Counted from the first letter of the stretch, positions 9,466 through 19,067 are shown. The stretch: DNA of 55,316 nucleotides from an uncultured Clostridia bacterium (GCA_944363615.1 CALVUQ010000009.1:1-55316), one strand, 5' to 3'. Notes: generated by a model not told the origin, from the sequence alone. Numbers and translations: made by a program.

Positions 9466-10161
9466 ATGAAAGTTTACGCAATAAGCGATTTGCATCTCAG
9501 CATATTCAATCCCAAGCCCATGGATATTTTCGGCGAGGTATGGAACAATTATCTCGAGGAAATTTCCGCGTTCTGGGAGGAAAACATTTCCGACGACGAC
9601 ATTGTGCTTATCGCGGGCGATATAAGCTGGGCAATGACGCTGGACGCGGTTAAACCTGACTTGAATTACATTTCAAAGCTGAAAGGGAAAAAAGTGCTGC
9701 TTCGCGGCAATCACGATTATTGGTGGCATTCCATAAGCGCGCTTCGCGCCGTCCTGCCGTACGGAATTTACGCCGTTCAAAACGATTGCATGCGTTTCGG
9801 CGACGTGCTTGTGTGCGGCTCGCGCGGGTGGACAACCCCCGAAAACGGAATCTTTACCGATCAGGACAAAAAGATTTACGACCGCGAGATTATAAGGCTG
9901 AGGCTGTCGCTGGAGGATATGGCAAAAAAGCGGATGGAAAACGATAAAACCGTAGTAATGATGCATTTCCCGCCGTTCAATTCCCGTTTCGAGGATTCGC
10001 CTTTTACCGATTTGTGTAAGGAATTCCAAGTCGACGCGGTAGTTTACGGCCACCTGCACGGCAAAAATTCCAGAGTCAAACGCGCATTTTTAAAAGACGG
10101 TATAAATTACTTATTGACATCCTGCGATATGATCGGAAACAAACCCGTAAAGGTTTTTTGA
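9466..10161 (+). CDS. Calcineurin-like metallophosphoesterase
   Basis: 231 aa. Binuclear metal phosphoesterase fold; the true substrate is unknown. All metal-ligand motifs are present: DLHLS at the start, GDISW, GNHDYWW, MMHFPP and a final GHLHG. The ATG cannot be further upstream because the -10 box ends six bases before it. This predicts leaderless translation. The downstream TIM-barrel gene begins close behind and is probably cotranscribed. Confidence 0.9.
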   Translation: MKVYAISDLHLSIFNPKPMDIFGEVWNNYLEEISAFWEENISDDDIVLIAGDISWAMTLDAVKPDLNYISKLKGKKVLLRGNHDYWWHSISALRAVLPYGIYAVQNDCMRFGDVLVCGSRGWTTPENGIFTDQDKKIYDREIIRLRLSLEDMAKKRMENDKTVVMMHFPPFNSRFEDSPFTDLCKEFQVDAVVYGHLHGKNSRVKRAFLKDGINYLLTSCDMIGNKPVKVF

Positions 10162-10187
10162 AAATATTTAAAAAGAAGGCGATATTT

Positions 10188-11033
10188 ATGTACAGACAAA
10201 AATTATGTTTGGGATTGAGTTCCACGTTCGGTCTTGACACCTTTGAACAACTTGAAGCGTTTAAAGCGGTAGGATTCGACGCATTTTTTTCGGGATTCGA
10301 AAATCGTGAAAATGTGCTTGCGCTTGCGGACGCCGCGGCGCAAAAAGGCTTGATTTATCAGTCCGTGCACGCGCCGTTCCATAAGACAAGAGTGTTATGG
10401 CGTGACGGCGAAGAGGGAGAAGCAGCCGTTAAAGAGCTTACCGACTGCGTAAACGCGGTTGCCGACGCCGGCGTTAAAATTGTGGTCAGCCACGTTTTTA
10501 TCGGTTTTGACCAACCCGATAAACCTAATGAAATCGGGCTTGAACGTCTTTCGCGCGTTGTGGAAAAAGCAGAACAAAAGGGCGTGAAAATAGCTTTCGA
10601 AAACACGGAGGGGGAAGAGTTTCTTTCCGCGGTAATGGAAAGGTTCAAACATAGCGCAAACGTCGGGTTCTGTTGGGATTCGGGGCATGAGCAATGCTAC
10701 AATTACGGTAAGGACATGATTGCATTATACGGCGACAGACTGTTGTGTACGCATATAAACGATAACCTGGGAATAAGCGATTTCGGCGGGCGTATCTTCT
10801 GGACGGACGACCTGCATCTTTTACCTTTTGACGGCATCATCGACTGGAAAGAGGCAGCTGCTAGGCTTAACCGCGCGGGTTACGACGATATCCTGACTTT
10901 TGAGCTTAACCGCACAAGCAAACCCGACAGACACGACAACGACAAATACGTAAATATGTCGCCGATTATGTATCTTACCGAAGTTTATGCCCGCGCTTGC
11001 CGTTTTGCCGCGTTGAAATCAGCTTTAAAATAA
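10188..11033 (+). CDS. Sugar phosphate isomerase/epimerase-like TIM barrel protein
   Basis: 281 aa, xylose isomerase-like / AP endonuclease 2 superfamily. Expected to be a metal-dependent TIM barrel acting on a sugar or cyclitol; the substrate cannot be told. Metal-ligand-type positions are seen in SVHAPFH, SHVF, IAFENTEG, WDSGHE, CTHINDN and TFELN. The ATG at 10188 follows AGAAGG; an upstream in-frame TTG overlaps the stop of the previous gene and is less likely. It lies 26 bp after the metallophosphoesterase and ends at a strong terminator. Confidence 0.85.
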   Translation: MYRQKLCLGLSSTFGLDTFEQLEAFKAVGFDAFFSGFENRENVLALADAAAQKGLIYQSVHAPFHKTRVLWRDGEEGEAAVKELTDCVNAVADAGVKIVVSHVFIGFDQPDKPNEIGLERLSRVVEKAEQKGVKIAFENTEGEEFLSAVMERFKHSANVGFCWDSGHEQCYNYGKDMIALYGDRLLCTHINDNLGISDFGGRIFWTDDLHLLPFDGIIDWKEAAARLNRAGYDDILTFELNRTSKPDRHDNDKYVNMSPIMYLTEVYARACRFAALKSALK

Positions 11034-11058
11034 GTTATGTTTTAATTACAAAATATTA

Positions 11059-11092
11059 TCCGCATCGACGGTTTTGCCGATGCGGTTTTTTC
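11059..11092 (+). terminator. Terminator before the division cluster
   Basis: CCGCATCG with CGATGCGG, extended by an inner CGG/CCG, around a T4 loop, followed by TTTTTTCTTTTT. Confidence 0.9.
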
Positions 11093-11106
11093 TTTTTAAA
11101 CATCCT

Positions 11107-11183
11107 AGTGGTCAAGAAATTCATTTAAGTGGTTTTTGAAAGCAAAAAAAATAAAAAAAGTGTTTAAAAGTGGTCAAAAGTGG
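11107..11183 (+). promoter_or_regulatory. MraZ-type operator: repeated AAAGTGG boxes
   Basis: Boxes start at 11157, 11167 and 11177 (AAAGTG, AAAGTGG, AAAGTGG), exactly 10 bp apart and ending one base before the -35 element. Two more distant copies are at 11107 (AGTGG) and 11127 (AAGTGG). Helically phased GTG-containing repeats in front of mraZ are the known binding sites for MraZ, which represses its own operon in other bacteria. Confidence 0.75.
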
Positions 11184-11212
11184 TTGCAATTTCAAAATTA
11201 CTATGATATACT
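11184..11212 (+). promoter_or_regulatory. SigA promoter of the mraZ operon
   Basis: TTGCAA (11184-11189), 17-bp spacer, TATACT (11207-11212); start near 11219, leaving about 26 nt of leader with GGGAGG. Confidence 0.85.
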
Positions 11213-11244
11213 TTAGGTAAATCAAAAAGGGAGGTGCCTAAAAC

Positions 11245-11682
11245 GTGGATATGCTAACCGGCGAATATCATCATCAGATAGACGAAAAAGGCAGGATTCG
11301 CATACCAGCAAAGCTGAAAGAGGCGTTAGGCGTTTCCCCGATGATTACAAGGGGCTCAAACGGATGTTTATTCGTCTTTTCCAAGGAGCAGGCGAAAAAA
11401 ATGTTCGAGGGCAGCTTTGACGGCGACGATTTTGCCGACACGCCCCGCACCAGAGCCTTAAGACTTATTTCTTCCAGCGCGGTTTTTGCCGAGGAGGATA
11501 AGCAGGGAAGGATTCTTCTTCCGCAAAGTCTTATAAAAAAAGCGGGGATTGTCAAGAATATCGTTACCATCGGCGCTTACGACCGCGTGGAAATCTGGAG
11601 TGAGGAGCGTTGGGCGGCATACGTCGAGGACGACAATATGGACTTCGACGAGTGTCTTAAAAGCCTTAAGAAAGAATCATGA
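11245..11682 (+). CDS. mraZ: MraZ, transcriptional regulator of the dcw cluster
   Basis: 145 aa, normal length. DNA-binding SpoVT/AbrB-like protein with two tandem repeats: GEYHHQIDEKGRIRIPAKLKE at the N-terminus and the second half around EEDKQGRILLPQSL. The GTG at 11245 is nine bases after GGGAGG; an ATG two codons later is the other possible start. First gene of the cluster; its putative binding boxes lie upstream. Confidence 0.95.
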   Translation: MDMLTGEYHHQIDEKGRIRIPAKLKEALGVSPMITRGSNGCLFVFSKEQAKKMFEGSFDGDDFADTPRTRALRLISSSAVFAEEDKQGRILLPQSLIKKAGIVKNIVTIGAYDRVEIWSEERWAAYVEDDNMDFDECLKSLKKES

Positions 11683-12599
11683 GCGAGTATCACGTTCCCG
11701 TTTTGTTCAACGAGTGTATGGCCGCGCTTGACGTAAAAAAAGGCGGCGTTTACCTCGACGGAACTTTGGGCGGCGGCGGACACTCTGAGGGAATACTTTT
11801 AAGAGGGGGCACGCTTATCGCGCTTGACCGCGACCAGGAAGCGATAGAGGAATCCGAAAAAAGATTTCGCGAAAAGTCGCTTGGCGGTTACACTTTGGTG
11901 AAAAGCAATTTTCACGACGCGGCAAAAGTACTTGACGATCTTAACATCGGCTGTATCGACGGCGCGCTACTGGACCTGGGAATTTCTTCCCATCAGATAG
12001 ATCAGCCGCAGCGAGGTTTTTCCTATCGGTTTGACGGCAGACTGGATATGCGGATGGACAGGGATTCCGCGAAAACCGCCTACGACGTCGTAAACGGCTA
12101 CAGCGAGGAAAAGCTTACGGAAATACTTTTCAAATACGGCGAAGAAAAGTTTGCGAAAAAGATTGCCGCTTGCATCGTACGCGAAAGGAAAGTCAAGCCC
12201 ATAAGCACCACGCTTGAGTTAAGCGAGCTGATAAAGAAAAGCACCCCTCAGTTTTATCACCGGCAAGGTCATCCCGCAAAAAAAACTTTTCAGGCATTGC
12301 GCATTGAAGTCAACGGGGAACTTGAAGGTCTTGACAAAGCAATTGAGGACATCGCGGCAAGATTGAAAAGCAAGGCGAGATTCGCTATAATCACTTTTCA
12401 TTCGTTGGAAGACAGGATAGTAAAACAAACGTTCAGGCTGCTTTGCACGGACTGCATATGCGACAAAAGTTTACCCGTCTGCGTATGTAATCACAAAGCG
12501 ACGGCAAAACTCATAGGAAAATATAAGCCTACGGAAGAAGAAATCGCCTTGAATTCCAGGGCGGCAAGCGCTACTTTAAGAGTGATTGAAAAGTTATAA
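11679..12599 (+). CDS. rsmH: RsmH, 16S rRNA m4C1402 methyltransferase
   Basis: 306 aa. SAM-dependent N4-methylation of C1402 in the ribosomal decoding centre. SAM motif DGTLGGGGHSEGIL near the N-terminus, the family signature DLGISSHQID, and ITFHSLEDRIVK near the C-terminus. It overlaps mraZ by 4 bp (ATGA), so translation is coupled. Confidence 0.97.
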   Translation: MSEYHVPVLFNECMAALDVKKGGVYLDGTLGGGGHSEGILLRGGTLIALDRDQEAIEESEKRFREKSLGGYTLVKSNFHDAAKVLDDLNIGCIDGALLDLGISSHQIDQPQRGFSYRFDGRLDMRMDRDSAKTAYDVVNGYSEEKLTEILFKYGEEKFAKKIAACIVRERKVKPISTTLELSELIKKSTPQFYHRQGHPAKKTFQALRIEVNGELEGLDKAIEDIAARLKSKARFAIITFHSLEDRIVKQTFRLLCTDCICDKSLPVCVCNHKATAKLIGKYKPTEEEIALNSRAASATLRVIEKL

Positions 12600-12653
12600 A
12601 AAATCTTGTTCAGAAATCAGTATTTGTAATAAAGGAAACGGGAGGGTCATAAA

Positions 12654-13289
12654 ATGATAACGACCAGAAGAGAAGTTAATATCGACAACGGCAGTACCGC
12701 ACTTAAAAGCCGTACCGTTAAACGCATTGCGCCCGAAGAAAAGTATGTTTCCATTTCACCCGAAGTGGAAGTAAAGCCCTTCAGGGAGACGGCTTCTCAG
12801 ACAGGCGTTTCGACTGTTTCCGGCGCCGAAAAAGCGCAGGAGATGAGAATTACTCCCAAGATGGATCTCGGCGACCTCATGCCCGTCATCAAAAGCGAAG
12901 ACGCCGCGGAGGAAAACGAGCAGAAGGAAGCACAAAAGCTTTCAAGCAAAGCAAAGATAATGCTGTGCGTATATCTTGCCACGGCATTGATTCTTGCGCT
13001 TATAGTTCTTGCCACGGGGCTTGCCATAACCGGCACGTCCAAAGAGGTTGCGGCGCTTGAAAACGAGGTGAAAACTCAAAGCGCGATGCTTGCCGAATCG
13101 GAAGCTATGCTTTCTCATTTAAGCGACGACCTTACCATTACCGGCGCGGCTACCGAACTGGGCATGGTTAAAACGGACGAAGCCGCAAAGATAGAGCTTT
13201 TGAAAATTTCCGATAAGACGAGCTACGAGGAAAGGACAAACGCCTTTGACAGGTTTTGCGATTTCCTTTCCGGGATTATCGGAGGTTAA
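12654..13289 (+). CDS. ftsL: FtsL-like division protein, called from position
   Basis: 211 aa, longer than typical FtsL. A disordered cytoplasmic N-terminus of about 100 residues precedes a single membrane segment (about 103-125), then a short coiled coil (SKEVAALENEVKTQSAML) as in FtsL/DivIC. Sequence identity to FtsL is not evident; the call rests on topology and on the slot between rsmH and the class B PBP. Good GGGAGG before the ATG. Confidence 0.65.
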   Translation: MITTRREVNIDNGSTALKSRTVKRIAPEEKYVSISPEVEVKPFRETASQTGVSTVSGAEKAQEMRITPKMDLGDLMPVIKSEDAAEENEQKEAQKLSSKAKIMLCVYLATALILALIVLATGLAITGTSKEVAALENEVKTQSAMLAESEAMLSHLSDDLTITGAATELGMVKTDEAAKIELLKISDKTSYEERTNAFDRFCDFLSGIIGG

Positions 13290-13298
13290 AAATTAAAT

Positions 13299-15194
13299 TT
13301 GAAAACTAACGGTTTGGTTACGACACGAAAGAGGTTATTGATTGCTGTGATATCAATAACCTTTTTATTTTGCGCTCTTTTGGGCAGACTGTGCTATTTA
13401 CAATTGTTTGCGTCGGATATGCTTTCCGCCCGCGCGGCCGAGCAGTGGTATCGGGATCTTCCGCTTAAAGCAAAACGCGGCACGATTTACGATTGCAACG
13501 GAAACATTATCGTGGACAGCAAGGACGTGTTTACGGTTTACGTGCGCCCGCGCGCAGTGACGGACCGCGCCGCCGTGGCAAAAGCGCTTTCTTCGGCGCT
13601 TAATCTTGACGAAACCAAACTCGTGGAAAAACTATCCAGGTCTTCCGTCAGCGAAATAACCGTCAAAAAAGGCGTGGATTTCGAAACGGGCAGTTATTTG
13701 CGCGATCTCGGATTGGACGGAGTCTATTTCTCGGTGGATTCCGCGCGGAATTATCCTTACGGCAAATATCTGACGCAGGTGCTGGGTTACACCAACGCGG
13801 ACAACGAAGGTCAGAACGGTCTTGAGGGATATTACGATAAGTTTCTTAAAGGCGTGGACGGCTTTTCGCTTACCGCTACGGACAACAGCGGAGTGGAACT
13901 TGAAAACAACACGACGAAATACATACCTGCCGTCGCCGGTGCGGATCTTAATTCGGGCATTGACGTAGAAATTCAAAGCTTTGCAGAAGCCGCCGTAGAC
14001 GCCGCAAAACTCGAGTGGAACGCTTTAAGCGCAAGCATGATTGTGCTTAACGTAAAAACGGGTGAAATTTCCGCAATGGCGAAAACGCCTTCTTATGACC
14101 TTGCGGACATTCCTCGCAACGACGTCAACATGCTTAACGCTTACAGCAAAAACACCATGATTGTGGATGTGTACGAGCCCGGTTCGACTTTTAAGATTTT
14201 TACCACCGCGGCGGCTATAGAATCGGGTTCGGTGAACGACGAAAGTACCTTTTTCTGCCCGGGTTACCGTATGGTGGATGGGCAAAGGATAAAGTGCTGG
14301 AGGACGATAGGACACGGTTCGCAACATCTTGCAGAGGGTGTCAAAAACAGCTGTAACTGCGTGTTTATGGACCTTGCGCTTCGAATGGGCACCGAAAAGT
14401 TTTACGACTACCTCGAAAAATTCGGCTTCGGTTCAAAAACGGGCGTGGACTTTTTTTCCGAAAGTTCGGGGCTACTGATGAACGAAAAAAGCGTAAAAAC
14501 CGTGGACCTTGCGCGCATAGGGTTCGGCCAGGCGGTTGCGGTCACGCCTTTACAGCTTATAAGCGGCGTTGCTGCCGTCGTTAACGGCGGGATTTACCAC
14601 ACGCCTCATTTCGTTAACAATATTACCGACGGCATGGGTAACGTGCTGTATACTTTTTCCGATGAAAACCGAAGGGTGTTAAGCGAAGGCACCAGCGAAA
14701 AAATGCGCGCTTTGCTTGAGGCGGTGGTATCGGAAGGAAGCGGCAAAAAAGCCGCGGTAGAAGGCTATCGCATAGGCGGCAAGACGGGAACGGCGCAAAA
14801 ATATGAAAACGGCGCGATTGCACAAGGCAAATACGTTTCCTCTTTCGTCGGGTTTGCCCCCGCTGCGGATCCGCAATATGCAATACTCATGATCGTCGAC
14901 GAGCCTTCTTCCTACGCGTACTACGGCAGTATAGTTGCCGCTCCGTATGTAGGGCAGGTGTTTAAAAAGATATTCGATTATAAGGGTATTGCCCCCACCG
15001 AAGAGATCAAAGAAAAAGAATACGTGGAAATGCCTTTCCTTGACGGCAAGGGATTAAACGAAAGCGTAAACGCGCTTGAAGCGTTGGGTCTCAACTACGA
15101 AATCGCGGGAGAGGGCGAAAAAGTAATTTCAACGCTTCCGCTTGTGGGCGAAAAAGTGGAGAAGGGCGACATTGTTTTATTGAGAACCGAATAA
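13299..15194 (+). CDS. spoVD: Class B penicillin-binding protein (SpoVD/PBP2B type)
   Basis: 631 aa. Peptidoglycan transpeptidase. One N-terminal membrane segment (about 12-35), a PBP dimerisation domain (RGTIYDCNGN), then the transpeptidase domain with Ser296 in EPGSTFK, SCN at 351-353 and KTGT at 495-498. A single C-terminal PASTA domain (about 570-631) is as in SpoVD. It could equally serve as the vegetative division PBP (FtsI), since no second class B PBP is in this cluster. The start is TTG with GGAGG 13 nt upstream, a long spacing, so the start is less certain. Confidence 0.9.
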   Translation: MKTNGLVTTRKRLLIAVISITFLFCALLGRLCYLQLFASDMLSARAAEQWYRDLPLKAKRGTIYDCNGNIIVDSKDVFTVYVRPRAVTDRAAVAKALSSALNLDETKLVEKLSRSSVSEITVKKGVDFETGSYLRDLGLDGVYFSVDSARNYPYGKYLTQVLGYTNADNEGQNGLEGYYDKFLKGVDGFSLTATDNSGVELENNTTKYIPAVAGADLNSGIDVEIQSFAEAAVDAAKLEWNALSASMIVLNVKTGEISAMAKTPSYDLADIPRNDVNMLNAYSKNTMIVDVYEPGSTFKIFTTAAAIESGSVNDESTFFCPGYRMVDGQRIKCWRTIGHGSQHLAEGVKNSCNCVFMDLALRMGTEKFYDYLEKFGFGSKTGVDFFSESSGLLMNEKSVKTVDLARIGFGQAVAVTPLQLISGVAAVVNGGIYHTPHFVNNITDGMGNVLYTFSDENRRVLSEGTSEKMRALLEAVVSEGSGKKAAVEGYRIGGKTGTAQKYENGAIAQGKYVSSFVGFAPAADPQYAILMIVDEPSSYAYYGSIVAAPYVGQVFKKIFDYKGIAPTEEIKEKEYVEMPFLDGKGLNESVNALEALGLNYEIAGEGEKVISTLPLVGEKVEKGDIVLLRTE

Positions 15195-15270
15195 TTTGCC
15201 GTCAAACCGTCATAACTGCAAAGAAAGCGTAAATATAATAAATCAGTACAATATTTTACGGCGGTGAAAA

Positions 15271-16704
15271 ATGAAGCTTTTCAAGCTTATTGACGATTGC
15301 GGCAATTTCGGCGATACGGAAATAACAAACATAGCATTCGATACTTCGCGCGTGGAAAAAGGAAGTCTGTTTTTTTGCCTTAAGGGCGTAAAAAACGACG
15401 GACACGATTATATAAAAGAAGCCTGCGACAAGGGTGCCGCCGCAGTGATTTCCGAGCGCCTTATTAAAGCTGACGTTCCGCTGATAATCTGTCCCGACAC
15501 CAGGCACGCGCTGAGCGTCGCATCAAAGCGATTTTACAAGAACGCCGCCGACAGGTTGAAGATTTATGCCGTGACGGGCACAAACGGGAAAACCACGACG
15601 ACTTATATGCTTAAAGCCGTGCTTGAAAGCGCGGGCTTCAGAGTGGGGCTTATAGGCACTAACGCCGTAGAATTCGGCGGCAACGTTTATCCCGCCACGC
15701 TTACGACACCCGATCCTACCGAACTTCACGAAATATTTGCCCGTATGGAGCAATCGGGCGTTACCCATGTTGTCATGGAAGCGTCCGCACACGCGCTTGC
15801 GTTAAAAAAGCTTGACGGCATACGTTTTGCGTCGGTGGGATTTACAAATCTTTCACGCGATCACCTTGATTTTTTCGGCGATATGGAAAGTTACAAGCGA
15901 GCAAAGCTTTTGCTGTTTGAAAAAGACCGCAGCGATTTCGCCTGCGCTGATGCAGACGACCCTTGCGCGCGGGATATAGCTTCTTTGAACGGAAACGTGC
16001 TTTTGTACGGATTGGGCCTAGGTGCCGCCGTCCGGGCTGAAAACCTGATTCTTACGGAAAAAGGCAACGCTTTCACCGTTAATCGCGACGGCGAGAAGGA
16101 AGAAACGGAAATCTGTCTTCCCGGCAAATACAACGTTTACAACGCGCTTTGCGCCGTTTCAATGGCTATAGGGACGGGTATCGGTTTAAAGGACGCCTGT
16201 CGGGGGCTGAAGGAATTCAAGGGCGCGGAAGGACGGTTTGAGACCGTCCACTTTTCGAGCGGCACGGTCGTCATAGATTTTGCGCATACAGACGACGGTC
16301 TGAAAAATCTTCTTTCCGCGGTTAAAGAGTTCGCTAAGGGTAAAGTAATAACCGTATTCGGATGCGGGGGAAACCGCGACAGGACCAAACGTCCCGTCAT
16401 GGGTAAGATTGCGGCGCAGAATTCCGACACGGTTATAGTTACTTCCGACAATCCGCGTTACGAACGTCCCGAGGACATAATCGCAGACGTCGAAAACGGA
16501 ATAAAAACCCTAAAGAGTGTCCATTATTTTTTGGAGCCCGATCGCAAAAAAGCCGTTGAAAAAGCGCTTTCGATGATGAAAGAAGGCGACGTTACGATAA
16601 TCGCGGGAAAAGGCGCGGAAAAATACCAGGAAATAAAGGGCGTTAAATATCCTTACAACGACCGCGAATACGTCCTTAAGCTGATCGGGGGAGAAAAGAA
16701 TTAA
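15271..16704 (+). CDS. murE: MurE, UDP-MurNAc-Ala-Glu:diaminopimelate ligase
   Basis: 477 aa. Cytoplasmic ATP-dependent addition of the third stem-peptide residue. P-loop VTGTNGKTTTT; the carbamylated-lysine region follows SRDHLDFFG; the specificity motif is DNPR (SDNPRYERP), the meso-diaminopimelate type rather than L-lysine. Start ATG with GGCGGTG upstream. A TATAAT at 15234-15239 may add a weak internal promoter, but the -35 is poor. Confidence 0.96.
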   Translation: MKLFKLIDDCGNFGDTEITNIAFDTSRVEKGSLFFCLKGVKNDGHDYIKEACDKGAAAVISERLIKADVPLIICPDTRHALSVASKRFYKNAADRLKIYAVTGTNGKTTTTYMLKAVLESAGFRVGLIGTNAVEFGGNVYPATLTTPDPTELHEIFARMEQSGVTHVVMEASAHALALKKLDGIRFASVGFTNLSRDHLDFFGDMESYKRAKLLLFEKDRSDFACADADDPCARDIASLNGNVLLYGLGLGAAVRAENLILTEKGNAFTVNRDGEKEETEICLPGKYNVYNALCAVSMAIGTGIGLKDACRGLKEFKGAEGRFETVHFSSGTVVIDFAHTDDGLKNLLSAVKEFAKGKVITVFGCGGNRDRTKRPVMGKIAAQNSDTVIVTSDNPRYERPEDIIADVENGIKTLKSVHYFLEPDRKKAVEKALSMMKEGDVTIIAGKGAEKYQEIKGVKYPYNDREYVLKLIGGEKN

Positions 16705-16705
16705 A

Positions 16706-17704
16706 ATGTTACGACTTTTACTTACGCTTATTTGTTCGTTCGTCGTGTGCGTCGCGCTTATGCCCCTTGTAATAATGCTGGCCAGAAAGCTGAAAGTTCG
16801 CCAGACGGTATTAAGCTACGTGGACAACCACGCGGCAAAATCTGGTACGCCTACCATGGGCGGGCTGGGTTTCGTCATTGCGGCGGTTGTATGCTCTTTT
16901 GCCTTTTACGTAAAAGGCTCCGCGCTTGCCGCAATGGTAGGGCTTCTTACGCTGGGGTTCGGGCTTATCGGTTTTATAGACGACTTCATAAAGGTTTTTT
17001 ACAAACAGAACAAAGGCCTTTCACCCGTTCAAAAAACCGTATTTCAGGTTGTAGTTGCGATAATAGTGTCGTTTTTCGTCTATTACAGCCCATATGTGGG
17101 GGACAAGCTTTATATCCCCTTCACGATGAAAGAAATTTCTTTGGGAGTTTTTGCCGTGCCGTTTTACGCGTTCGTGTTCGTTGCGTTCACCAACGCCGTC
17201 AATCTTACCGACGGACTGGACGGGCTGGCCGGTAAGACTTCGGTTGCGTATACGGTGTTTTTTGCGGCGGTTATTTCCGTGATAATTTACGGATTCGGCG
17301 TTGCGGGAGAAGTCAGGGAAGAATATTACAATCTTCTGGTGTTTTGCATGGCTCTTATAGGGGCGCTGTGCGGATTTTTACTGTTCAATTCTTATCCCGC
17401 GTCGATTTTTATGGGGGATACGGGCGCGCTTGCCTTGGGCGGAGCGCTTGCCGGGCTGGCGGTAATGAGCAAACTTTCGCTTCTGGCGCCGATAATAGGC
17501 ATAATGTACGTCGTAAGCTGTGTGTCGGACATCATACAAGTGTTGCATTTCAAACGCACCCGCCGCAGAGTTTTTTTGATGGCGCCCTTTCACCATCATC
17601 TGGAGCGCAAAGGAATGCACGAAAACAAGATAGTTTCGCTTTACACGCTCATCACTTTTTTCGTCGGCGCGGTAACGCTTGCGATAATTCTCGCGCTTAA
17701 CTGA
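16706..17704 (+). CDS. mraY: MraY, phospho-MurNAc-pentapeptide transferase
   Basis: 332 aa, ten-helix membrane protein that makes lipid I from UDP-MurNAc-pentapeptide and undecaprenyl phosphate. Signatures: SGTPTMGGLGF, FIDDFIKV (catalytic Asp pair), NAVNLTDGLDGLA, FMGDTGALALGG and the cytoplasmic HHHLE loop (PFHHHLERKG). It starts one base after murE. The usual murF between murE and mraY is absent. Confidence 0.97.
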   Translation: MLRLLLTLICSFVVCVALMPLVIMLARKLKVRQTVLSYVDNHAAKSGTPTMGGLGFVIAAVVCSFAFYVKGSALAAMVGLLTLGFGLIGFIDDFIKVFYKQNKGLSPVQKTVFQVVVAIIVSFFVYYSPYVGDKLYIPFTMKEISLGVFAVPFYAFVFVAFTNAVNLTDGLDGLAGKTSVAYTVFFAAVISVIIYGFGVAGEVREEYYNLLVFCMALIGALCGFLLFNSYPASIFMGDTGALALGGALAGLAVMSKLSLLAPIIGIMYVVSCVSDIIQVLHFKRTRRRVFLMAPFHHHLERKGMHENKIVSLYTLITFFVGAVTLAIILALN

Positions 17705-17783
17705 ACAAGCTTTTCTGCCGCGGTTATTTTTGCCCGTAAGTCGGCATACAAATAATTGTAACGAAGCACGGAGGCAAAAAACA

Positions 17784-19067
17784 ATGCGCGGGTTAAACTG
17801 TAAAAAGGTTCTGATAATAGGCAAGGGTATAAGCGGCTCGGGCGCCGCGCGCGCTTTGAGAAAAACGGGAATTAACTGCGTTTTATGCGACGAAGAAGAC
17901 TTTGACAAAGTCTTTTCCCCCGATTTCGATCTGATTGTGGTAAGCCCTTCCGTGCCCCGAACGCATCGGGTTTTTCCTTTGGCTGACGCCTCGGGTGCGG
18001 AAGTCATATCTGAAATAGAACTCGGGTACCGTCTGTGCGACAAGCCGATAATAGCGGTTACGGGTACAAACGGCAAAACGACGGTTGCGAAACTTATCGG
18101 AAATATTTTTTCGCGCAGTAAAAAAACGTGCGTAACCGGCAACGTGGGACATTCGTTTGCGGCGGACGCTACGGAAAACAACGATGTATTCGTTACGGAA
18201 GTATCCAGTTTTCAACTGGAAAACGTACATTTTTTCGCGCCTGACATTGCTGTCGTCACCAACATAACGCCCGACCACCTTGACCGTCACAACAGTTTTG
18301 AGGAATACGCCCGGACAAAACTTAAAATCGCTGAGAACATGAACAGGGAAGATTGCCTGGTGCTGTCCGCTACCGATATTACGACAGAAATTCTTGTGGG
18401 ATTTTCGCCGAACTGCAACGTGGTCTATACCTGTGTGGGCGGAAGAGTGAACGGAGCGTATACTTTGGGCGACAAATTTTATTGGTTCGACGAGTGTATA
18501 TGTCCGCGGAATCAGATGGCAATGCGCGGGGTACATAACGAAGCAAACGCTCTTTCGGCAATCGCCGCCGCAAAAATCGCCGGTATCGGAAACGAGGATA
18601 TTATCGCGGCTTTGGGCGAGTTCCGACCCGACGATCATCGCGTACAATACGTGGACAGCATTATGGGCACCGCGTTTTACGACGACAGTAAGGGAACAAA
18701 CACCGCCGCCTGCATAAAAGCCATGCTGTCGATGCCGTCGTCTTTCTGCCTTATCGCGGGCGGAAGCGATAAAGGTTACGAGTTTGACGAAATTTTCCAA
18801 AGCGCACCCCCGAATTTAAAAAAAGTATGCGCTTTGGGTGAGACCGCAGATAAAATATTACGTGCGGCAAAACGCAACAACTTTAAAAATACGGTCAAAT
18901 GTCTTACGCTTACCGAGGCGGTCATAGAGGCGTATCATTCAGACGTAGACGCGGTGCTTTTGTCACCCGCTGCGGCAAGTTTCGACATGTTTGAAAATTA
19001 TGCCGCAAGAGGCAACGCTTTCGTCGCGATTGTAAAGGAATTGAAGAAAAGTGAAACGCGCAGATGA
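17784..19067 (+). CDS. murD: MurD, UDP-MurNAc-Ala:D-glutamate ligase
   Basis: 427 aa. Adds D-Glu to UDP-MurNAc-L-Ala. N-terminal UDP-binding region KVLIIGKGISGSGAARAL, P-loop AVTGTNGKTT, NITPDHLDRH, and the C-terminal DDSKGTN and AGGSDKG motifs. The ATG at 17784 follows GGAGG; an in-frame codon at 17730 would add 18 residues without support. It overlaps the ftsW start by 17 bp. Confidence 0.96.
   Translation: MRGLNCKKVLIIGKGISGSGAARALRKTGINCVLCDEEDFDKVFSPDFDLIVVSPSVPRTHRVFPLADASGAEVISEIELGYRLCDKPIIAVTGTNGKTTVAKLIGNIFSRSKKTCVTGNVGHSFAADATENNDVFVTEVSSFQLENVHFFAPDIAVVTNITPDHLDRHNSFEEYARTKLKIAENMNREDCLVLSATDITTEILVGFSPNCNVVYTCVGGRVNGAYTLGDKFYWFDECICPRNQMAMRGVHNEANALSAIAAAKIAGIGNEDIIAALGEFRPDDHRVQYVDSIMGTAFYDDSKGTNTAACIKAMLSMPSSFCLIAGGSDKGYEFDEIFQSAPPNLKKVCALGETADKILRAAKRNNFKNTVKCLTLTEAVIEAYHSDVDAVLLSPAAASFDMFENYAARGNAFVAIVKELKKSETRR

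Noticed and set aside
17883..18800. 305-codon open frame antisense to murD
   Set aside because: Shadow of murD; no start signals and no recognisable motifs.
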